This document shows, piece by piece, positions 6,210 through 10,986 of a stretch of DNA of 10,986 nucleotides (position 1 is its first letter; each line of letters opens with the position of its first letter). This stretch comes from Nanobdellota archaeon (GTDB lineage Bacteria > Patescibacteriota > Minisyncoccia > UBA6257 > GWB1-50-10): positions 1 through 10,986 of the forward strand of contig JAUYPG010000040.1 of assembly GCA_030695805.1 (NCBI GenBank). Direction: 5' to 3'. The translations under genes were made by a program, and so were the position numbers. Below the pieces are notes generated by a model that saw nothing but the letters and a program-made list of their open reading frames with translations, was not told the origin of the DNA and did no database searches.

Positions 6210-6368
6210 CCCAAATCACAAACACCAAATTACAAACAAATTCAAAATTCTAATGTTCAAAATTCTCCGCCAAAGGCGGATGCGCCTCGGGCGCAAAAAC
6301 GTGTTTTATGTTTGAAATTTTTGTTATTTGATATTGTTTGTGATTTGTAATTTGGAATTTGTAATTTA
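6210..6368. repeat. AT-rich inverted repeat with two central GC hairpins
   Basis: The whole 175-base gap before cysS is repeat-like. The left arm (about 6210-6263) is built of CAAATTACAAAC-type steps, and the right arm (about 6309-6368) contains their reverse complement, GTTTGTGATTTGTAATTTGG. At the centre are two perfect small hairpins, TCCGCC-AAA-GGCGGA (6266-6280) and TGCGCC-TCG-GGCGCA (6281-6295). There is no transposase. The right arm runs to within nine bases of the cysS start, so any cysS promoter must lie in the repeat. Confidence 0.65.
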
Positions 6369-6376
6369 TATGACAT

Positions 6377-7972
6377 ATGCTCATCTACGACTCTCTCTCC
6401 GGAAAAAAACAACTCCTGAAAAAAGCGCGAAAACCGCTCCGTCTCTTCGTCTGCGGCCCCACGGTCTACGACGACTCCCATCTGGGGCACGCCCGCACCC
6501 AGATCGCCTTTGACATCATCGTCCGCTATCTCCGACATCAGGGCTGGAAGCTCCGATATCTTCAAAATATCACCGACGTTGACGACAAAATCATCGCGCG
6601 CGCGAAAGAATATGGCGTAAACCCCCTGGGTCTCGCGAAAAAATTCGAAAAAAGCTATCGCGAAGATCTGAAAGCCCTGCGGGTAACGCAGATTGACACA
6701 TTCGCCCGCGCCTCGAATTTCATTCCGCAAATCGTAAAGCAAATCCAGACCCTGATAAAAAAAGAATATGCCTACGTGATCGAAGAACAGGGCATCTATT
6801 TTGATATCAAAAAATTCAAGGATTATGGCAAGCTCGCCCGCCGCACCGTGCGGCAAGCGGAAGACGGCGTCTCGCGGATTGACGAGGCGGACAAAAAAAG
6901 AAACAAAGGCGACTTCTGCCTCTGGAAATTCGTCAAAACGCAGATGAACGCAGAATCCGCCAGCTGGCGGAACGCAGATAAACGCGGAAAAAAAACTCAC
7001 AACTTATGTCCCTTCGGGACATCTCCCGCAGGGAGACAACTTATGTCCCTTCGGGACATCTCCCGCAGGGAGACAACTTATGTCCCTTCGGGACATCTCC
7101 CGCAGGGAGACAACTTACAACTTGTGGACGGCGAGCCAGCGTGGGCGAGTCCTTTCGGCCCCGGCCGTCCGGGCTGGCACATTGAAGACACCGCGATCAC
7201 GGAGCACTTCTTCGGTCCGCAATACGATATCCACGGAGGCGGACTTGATTTAAAATTTCCCCACCACGAAGCCGAGATTGCCCAGCAAGAAGCCGCCTCC
7301 GGAAAAAAACCGTTCGTGAACATATGGATGCACGCGGGTCTTCTCCGCGTAGAAGGCAAAAAAATGTCGAAAGGACTCGGCAACTTCATCACCATCAAAC
7401 AATTTCTTGAAAAAGACGAAGCCGAGATCCTGCGCTGGATCGTCCTTTCCCACCACTACCGTTCTCCCGCGAGTTATTCCGAAGAACTCTCGAAAAACGC
7501 GAAAGAATCCCTGAAAACCCTGCGTGAACTTCTTCTAAAACTCGCGTTTATTATGAGGTTCAACCTCCAAAAGGAGGTTGAACCTCGAAAAAAGGTTTTC
7601 CGCAAAGAAACCATAGAAAAAGCCGAACGTGCGTTCCACGCCGCGATGGAAGACGACTTCAATACGCCTGTTGCCCTTGCCGCCCTCTTCACGCTCGTCC
7701 GCGACCTAAACAAAGAAATGTGGTCCCTTTCGCGGAAAGACGCGAAAACAGCGGCTCTTTTTATGAGTAAAACCCTGAACATGCTTGGCATGCCGATAAA
7801 ACCGAGAAAAACGCCAAAACACATAGAAAAACTAGCCGAGCATCGGGAGTTATCCAGAGTTAATAAACAGTTTATCCGAGCCGACGCATTGAGAAAAAAG
7901 ATAGAAGGATTAGGATATACCATAGAAGACACCCCGCTCGGACCGATGGTTCTCAAAATGACCAATTCCTAA
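6377..7972 (+). CDS. cysS: Cysteinyl-tRNA synthetase with repeat-derived insertions
   Basis: Class I aminoacyl-tRNA synthetase charging tRNA-Cys in the cytoplasm. Signatures in order: C26 in V-C-G-P-T-V-Y, the HIGH-type motif H35-L-G-H38, Y-L-Q-N-I-T-D-V-D-D-K-I, G-R-P-G-W-H-I-E (263-270), G-G-G-x-D-L-x-F-P-H-H-E-A-E-I-A (287-302) and K-M-S-K-G (329-333). Zinc ligands by alignment to the E. coli enzyme are C26, H296 and E300; the remaining one, Cys209 in E. coli, is Asp271 here. The protein is 531 residues, about 64 more than expected between these landmarks. The excess lies at about residues 188-250, between L-W-K-F-V-K and G-E-P-A-W, where the DNA is made of repeats. A second palindrome encodes part of the helical domain after the KMSKG loop (about 393-403). 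All repeats keep the frame. No Shine-Dalgarno sequence precedes the ATG. The stop codon lies in the next repeat. Confidence 0.95.
   Translation: MLIYDSLSGKKQLLKKARKPLRLFVCGPTVYDDSHLGHARTQIAFDIIVRYLRHQGWKLRYLQNITDVDDKIIARAKEYGVNPLGLAKKFEKSYREDLKALRVTQIDTFARASNFIPQIVKQIQTLIKKEYAYVIEEQGIYFDIKKFKDYGKLARRTVRQAEDGVSRIDEADKKRNKGDFCLWKFVKTQMNAESASWRNADKRGKKTHNLCPFGTSPAGRQLMSLRDISRRETTYVPSGHLPQGDNLQLVDGEPAWASPFGPGRPGWHIEDTAITEHFFGPQYDIHGGGLDLKFPHHEAEIAQQEAASGKKPFVNIWMHAGLLRVEGKKMSKGLGNFITIKQFLEKDEAEILRWIVLSHHYRSPASYSEELSKNAKESLKTLRELLLKLAFIMRFNLQKEVEPRKKVFRKETIEKAERAFHAAMEDDFNTPVALAALFTLVRDLNKEMWSLSRKDAKTAALFMSKTLNMLGMPIKPRKTPKHIEKLAEHRELSRVNKQFIRADALRKKIEGLGYTIEDTPLGPMVLKMTNS
6937..6990. repeat. Palindromic repeat block inside cysS
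   Basis: Two imperfect direct copies, AACGCAGATGAACGCAGAA (about 6937-6955) and AACGCAGATAAACGCGGAA (6971-6989), flank the perfect 14-bp palindrome CCGCCAGCTGGCGG (6957-6970). The palindrome resembles the TCCGCC/GGCGGA hairpin in the gap upstream of cysS. The block encodes the first third of the non-native insert of the synthetase. Confidence 0.75.
7001..7111. repeat. Three tandem 37-bp units inside cysS
   Basis: Three identical copies at 7001-7037, 7038-7074 and 7075-7111, followed by a six-base start of a fourth (AACTTA, 7112-7117). Each unit holds two hairpins, ATGTCCC-TTC-GGGACAT and TCTCCC-GCA-GGGAGA. Because 37 is one more than a multiple of three, each copy is read in a different frame, and exactly three copies (111 bases) restore the frame. 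Confidence 0.95.
7555..7586. repeat. Perfect 14-bp inverted repeat inside cysS
   Basis: GAGGTTCAACCTCC (7555-7568) and its exact reverse complement (7573-7586) flank AAAA. It encodes R-F-N-L-Q-K-E-V-E-P-R in the helical domain of the synthetase. It is unlike the other two cysS repeat families, so it is a separate insertion or replacement. Confidence 0.9.
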
Positions 7973-8080
7973 TTACTAATTTCTAATCAATATCCAATGC
8001 AAAAATGTCCAATGTCTCACATATTGAGTCATTGGCTCATTGGGATTTCATTAGTAATTAGATATTAGAAATTAGAAATT
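7964..8080. repeat. AT-rich inverted repeat between cysS and dnaB
   Basis: The left arm (7964-7999) includes TAATTACTAATTTCTAAT and ends CCAATG; the right arm (8038-8080) starts CATTGGG and contains TTAGTAATTAGATATTAG. Inside, CCAATG (7994-7999, 8009-8014) and CATTGG (8029-8034, 8038-8043) occur twice each in nested order. The stop codon of cysS (7970-7972) lies inside the left arm. The element fills nearly all of the 115-base gap and reaches to within seven bases of the dnaB start. Confidence 0.75.
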
Positions 8081-8087
8081 TATTTTT

Positions 8088-9455
8088 ATGTCAGATAAAA
8101 ATTTCAAACTTCCTCCCCAAGACATTGAGGCCGAATCCTCGGTCCTGGGCGCGCTTCTGCTCGACAAAGACGCGATTATTAAAATCGCGGATCTCTTGTC
8201 TCCTCATGATTTTTACGCGCCGGGACACCAAAAAATATACAAAGTAATCCTCGAACTTTTTGAAACAGGAAGGCCAATTGACGCCCTAACCCTCCAGGCC
8301 CGCCTCAAAGAGAAAGGGGAACTCGAGGGTATTGGCGGAACCTCATATATCTCCGACCTCATTGACTCGGTCCCCTCCTCCGCCCATATCGTTCACTACG
8401 CGAACATCGTCCGAGAAAAGCGAGTGCGCCGCGATCTCCTGCGCGCCGCCTCAGAAATAGGAGAAAAAGCATTGGACCCGGAAAATTTCGAGGAGATTCT
8501 AGACCAGGTGGAAAAACGAATATTTTCCATCTCCCAACTATCGCAGACGCAAAAATTCGTGCGCGTGAAGGATGAGCTCGCCGCGAGCTTCGAACGATTC
8601 CAACGAATCCATGAAGAAGGAGTGCTCCGAGGAGTGCCAACCGGCTTCTCCAAGCTCGACTCCATCCTCTCCGGCCTTCAAAAATCGGATCTCATTCTCC
8701 TTGGAGCGCGCCCCTCCTTCGGAAAAACCTCCCTGGCCCTCGACATGGCGCGAAATGCCGCGCACGCCGGGTTTTCCGTGGGCATCTTCTCTATTGAAAT
8801 GTCCATCGAACAGGTCATGGATCGTTTGATCGCCTCCGAAGCCCAGGTGCCCCTCTGGAAAATGAGGACAGGCCGCCTGCGGGACGAAACGGACTTCGAA
8901 CTCATCCAGCACGCCCTAGGCAAACTCTCGGAGTTAAAAATCTTCATTGACGACACCCCCTCCCCCAGTATCCTTCAGATGCGCTCTATGGCCCGCCGCC
9001 TCCAGATCGAGCACGGCCTTGACCTCGCGATCATTGACTACCTCCAGCTTATAAAGCCCCGAACCGACTCCACAAACATGGTCCAGCAGGTAACGGAAAT
9101 CTCAAGAGGACTGAAATCCCTGGCGAGAGAACTGAATATCCCCGTTCTCGCCCTCTCCCAGCTCTCGCGGGGCGTGGACAAACGCGAAGGAGATAAAACC
9201 CCCCGCCTCTCCGACCTTCGTGAAAGCGGATCCCTGGAACAGGATGCCGACGTCGTCATGTTTCTCGCCCGCAAAGACCGCGAGGCATACGGATCAGAAA
9301 AGCACGACGCGCTCTCGGACGAGGACCGAAATCTAGTTCGCGTGGTCATCGCGAAGCACCGCAACGGCCCCCTGGGAGACGTGAAGTTGAAATTCGACGC
9401 CGAGCGCGTCTCCTTTAGGACAATTGATGAACGCCACTCAAACGATAATTTCTAA
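8088..9455 (+). CDS. dnaB: Replicative DNA helicase DnaB
   Basis: Hexameric 5'-3' helicase that unwinds DNA at the replication fork. The 455-residue length is normal and there is no intein. The N-terminal domain (about 8-110) begins P-P-Q-D-I-E-A-E-S-S-V-L-G-A-L-L-L-D, the classic DnaB opening. The RecA-like domain follows from about 185, with V-P-T-G-F-S-K-L-D, Walker A G206-A-R-P-S-F-G-K213-T, a Phe where most relatives have Met, F-S-I-E-M-S, Walker B L-A-I-I-D317-Y-L-Q-L, S-Q-L-S-R-G-V and the C-terminal D-L-R-E-S-G-S-L-E-Q-D-A-D. The ATG follows an AT-rich repeat and has no Shine-Dalgarno sequence. The last codons and the stop lie in the arm of the next repeat. No helicase loader gene is present in the window. 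Confidence 0.96.
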   Translation: MSDKNFKLPPQDIEAESSVLGALLLDKDAIIKIADLLSPHDFYAPGHQKIYKVILELFETGRPIDALTLQARLKEKGELEGIGGTSYISDLIDSVPSSAHIVHYANIVREKRVRRDLLRAASEIGEKALDPENFEEILDQVEKRIFSISQLSQTQKFVRVKDELAASFERFQRIHEEGVLRGVPTGFSKLDSILSGLQKSDLILLGARPSFGKTSLALDMARNAAHAGFSVGIFSIEMSIEQVMDRLIASEAQVPLWKMRTGRLRDETDFELIQHALGKLSELKIFIDDTPSPSILQMRSMARRLQIEHGLDLAIIDYLQLIKPRTDSTNMVQQVTEISRGLKSLARELNIPVLALSQLSRGVDKREGDKTPRLSDLRESGSLEQDADVVMFLARKDREAYGSEKHDALSDEDRNLVRVVIAKHRNGPLGDVKLKFDAERVSFRTIDERHSNDNF

Positions 9456-9525
9456 TTACTAATTTCTAATTCCAATTCGTTATGTCGCGTTCACATTAGA
9501 AATTAGTAATTAGTAATTAGAAATT
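9447..9525. repeat. AT-rich inverted repeat between dnaB and recR
   Basis: The left arm (9447-9470) contains TAATTACTAATTTCTAAT (9453-9470), whose perfect reverse complement starts the right arm (9495-9512); the right arm continues to 9525 with another TAATTAGAAATT. The loop is 24 bases. The left-arm word also occurs in the repeat after cysS, so the two belong to one family. The dnaB stop codon (9453-9455) is inside the left arm, and the right arm ends seven bases before the recR start. Confidence 0.85.
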
Positions 9526-9532
9526 CTAAAGT

Positions 9533-10129
9533 ATGATTCCTCATCAAATTCGCTCTTTTTTGGAAATTTGGAAAAAACTCCCAGGCCTTGGTCCACGCGC
9601 CGCGACTCGCCTCGCCTTCTTCATCGCGAACATGAAGGCGGAAGAACGGCACGCGCTCCGGGAAGCGCTCGCGGGGCTAGACGCCATGGACGCCTGCCCG
9701 GAATGTTTTTCCCTGAAAGAAGAAGACCGAAGTGTCTGCGCGATCTGCGGAAATACAGAAAGAAAAAGGGACTTGGTCGCGGTCGTGGAAAAAAACACGG
9801 ACATTATAACCCTCGAGCGGGCGCGAGAGTTCCAGGGAACCTATCTCATTTTAGGAGACCTGGGGACCAACGGCATCCTTGAAGAACACCACAGAAAAAG
9901 GATGGAACATCTGAAAAAACGCATTGAAAAAGAAAAGGGAACCATAAAAGAAGTCATCCTCGCCATGGGCCCGAATGCCCTAAGCGATATGGTTTATGAA
10001 ATGCTGAAACGGGACCTCTCGCCCCTCGGGGTCTCCGTAACCCGCCTCGGGCGGGGCATCCCAACAGGAGGCGAAATCGAATTCGCGGATGAGGAGACCC
10101 TGAAAAGCGCCCTCCGGCGCAGGATGTAG
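9533..10129 (+). CDS. recR: Recombination mediator protein RecR
   Basis: RecR acts with RecO (and RecF where present) to load RecA on single-stranded DNA at gaps. The 198-residue length is typical. Features in order: helix-hairpin-helix L-P-G-L-G-P-R-A-A (16-24), a C4 zinc finger C55-P-E-C58 and C69-A-I-C72, and a Toprim domain (about 79-175) with V-V-E86-K and Y-L-I-L-G-D-L where many relatives have Y-H-V-L-G-G. The C-terminal T-R-L-G-R-G-I-P-T-G-G-E-I-E-F-A-D-E-x-T-L is well conserved. The start ATG lies just after a repeat arm without a Shine-Dalgarno sequence. Its TAG stop is immediately followed by the ATG of the peptidase gene, so these two are probably cotranscribed and translationally coupled. 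Confidence 0.95.
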   Translation: MIPHQIRSFLEIWKKLPGLGPRAATRLAFFIANMKAEERHALREALAGLDAMDACPECFSLKEEDRSVCAICGNTERKRDLVAVVEKNTDIITLERAREFQGTYLILGDLGTNGILEEHHRKRMEHLKKRIEKEKGTIKEVILAMGPNALSDMVYEMLKRDLSPLGVSVTRLGRGIPTGGEIEFADEETLKSALRRRM

Positions 10130-10986
10130 ATGAAACAGATTCTCACAATCATACTCCTTTCGGTGATAAGCGTGAGCGTTGGGTACATCCTCCGCACGCA
10201 AACTCATGAGTACGAAATAATGACCGCTTCGCTTGAAACTTCTCCAATCATCCTCCAATCTGTCATTCTGACCCCGCGCTCGTCTGTCATTCTGAGCGAA
10301 GCGAAGAATCCCACGACAAAACAACCCGCTCCGACCAACACGAGATCCTTCGCTGCCGATCAGGATGATAATGTTAAAATACCGCCCGCGCCCAAAAAAC
10401 CGACGCTTACCCTATCCGCGAAAATCCTCGAGCAAGGGGATGCTCTCATAATATCCGTGGAACACGAAGGAGAAGTCGAACTCCAAATCCAAAAACAAAA
10501 AATCCCGCTTATTCCCGTAGGACCGAAAAAAAGCATAGGAATATACGGCATTGACGTCCGGAAAGAACCGGGCACGCTCTCCGTTTCCCTGCTTCAAGAT
10601 AACTCGGTCATACGAGAAGAAAAGGTACAAACCACAAAACGAAACTTCCCGGTAACCGGTCTCGTCTTGAGCGACACCCAAAAGAAGGCCGGAGTAACGC
10701 CCGAGGAAGCCGCGAAAGATATCGTCCAAGACGACAACGCGAAACTCTACGAGGTCCTGAGCAAGCCCCTCGAGGACATATACATAAAAGATGAATTCGA
10801 CTATCCCCTCCCCGAAAAAATTATTGTGGGGGGATTCGGAAATATAAGAAAATCAGGCGAGACGGAAATCCGCCATCTCGGCGTTGACCTTGACGCGAAG
10901 CGCGGGGACCCGGTAAAAGCCATCCAAAACGGAGTTATACGCCTCGCGCGAAATCTCTCGAATTACGGCAACACAATAGTGATTGA
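10130..10986 (+). CDS. Membrane-anchored M23 family metallopeptidase (partial)
   Basis: Partial at the right edge; 285 complete codons are visible. Residues about 4-20 are a hydrophobic signal or anchor. Residues about 44-81 are encoded by an inserted palindromic repeat. A beta-rich region of about 95-180 without a recognised motif follows. From about 225 the sequence matches the start of an M23 (LytM/NlpD-type) domain: H249-L-G-V-D253-L gives the first two zinc ligands, then G-D-P-V-K-A-I-Q-N-G-V-I and N-Y-G-N-T-I-V-I-D. The final H-x-H motif must lie beyond the window, so activity cannot be judged. Such enzymes cleave peptidoglycan cross-links outside the membrane. An AGGA six bases before the ATG, which directly follows the recR stop, may serve as a weak ribosome site. 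Confidence 0.87.
   Translation, partial: MKQILTIILLSVISVSVGYILRTQTHEYEIMTASLETSPIILQSVILTPRSSVILSEAKNPTTKQPAPTNTRSFAADQDDNVKIPPAPKKPTLTLSAKILEQGDALIISVEHEGEVELQIQKQKIPLIPVGPKKSIGIYGIDVRKEPGTLSVSLLQDNSVIREEKVQTTKRNFPVTGLVLSDTQKKAGVTPEEAAKDIVQDDNAKLYEVLSKPLEDIYIKDEFDYPLPEKIIVGGFGNIRKSGETEIRHLGVDLDAKRGDPVKAIQNGVIRLARNLSNYGNTIVI
10261..10369. repeat. Palindromic 'TGTCATTCTGAGCGAAG' repeat inside the M23 gene
   Basis: TGTCATTCTGA occurs at 10261-10271, and a longer copy, TGTCATTCTGAGCGAAGCGA and following bases, at 10284-10310. The opposing arm GAGATCCTTCGCTGCCGATC and following bases (10342-10369) is its imperfect reverse complement. I know this as a very common intergenic repeat in many bacterial genomes; translated here it gives S-V-I-L-S-E-A-K-N-P. 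It lies between the anchor and the extracellular domain. Confidence 0.85.

Noticed and set aside
6257..7000. Minus-strand frame of 247 codons opposite cysS
   Set aside because: It is antisense to conserved CysRS motifs and includes the intergenic repeat; no family resemblance.
7001..7111. Possible CRISPR array (three 37-bp repeats)
   Set aside because: The copies are directly tandem without spacers, lie in frame inside cysS, and have no cas genes nearby.
9980..10324. Minus-strand frame with G-I-L-R-F-A-Q-N-D-R
   Set aside because: This peptide is the well-known translation of the palindromic repeat on its other strand; the frame is antisense to recR and the M23 gene.
1..10986. Reassigned TGA codon (as in Gracilibacteria or Absconditabacteria)
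   Set aside because: No complete gene has an in-frame TGA. All eight complete genes stop with TAA or TAG, but the sample is too small to mean more than the standard code with a stop preference.

Overview
The window looks like chromosome from a Parcubacteria-type member of the Patescibacteria (candidate phyla radiation). The reasons are a secreted protein with repeated G-Y-A-W-N-D-x-x-G-W-I-S-F-N units, a repeat I associate with these lineages; start codons that mostly lack a Shine-Dalgarno sequence; several starts with a -10 box exactly six bases upstream; and many short palindromic repeats between and inside genes. All complete genes end in TAA or TAG and none contains an in-frame TGA, so the standard bacterial code fits. 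The assignment is inference from gene content, not from a marker phylogeny.

Left part (1-3282): a DsbA-like membrane-anchored thiol oxidoreductase runs leftwards off the edge from a divergent promoter region. To its right lie two tightly spaced rightward genes for surface polysaccharide, a polyprenyl-phosphate sugar-1-phosphate transferase and a flippase of the Wzx/MOP type. Together they would start a lipid-linked glycan on the inner membrane leaflet and move it across.

Middle part (3287-6201): three envelope or secreted proteins, each with its own apparent leaderless promoter: a small anchored helical protein of unknown function, an anchored trypsin-like serine protease with a complete His-Asp-Ser triad, and the cysteine-rich GWISFN-repeat protein with a signal peptide. 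Between the first two is a 256-base non-coding stretch with a perfect 40-bp palindrome, several further hairpins and a strong intrinsic terminator whose T-tract runs into the protease promoter. The Dsb-like enzyme plausibly serves the cysteine-rich exported proteins.

Right part (6377-10986): housekeeping genes cysS, dnaB and recR, separated by AT-rich inverted repeats, followed directly by a membrane-anchored M23 peptidase cut by the right edge.

The main unexpected theme is repeat invasion of coding sequence. cysS carries an in-frame insert of about 64 codons made of a palindromic block and three tandem 37-bp units, each read in a different frame, plus a separate perfect 14-bp-stem palindrome. 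The M23 gene carries a translated copy of a common intergenic 'TGTCATTCTGAGCGAAG' palindromic repeat. The stop codons of cysS and dnaB lie inside intergenic repeat arms. I saw no CRISPR array, tRNA, rRNA, transposase or recognisable defence system.
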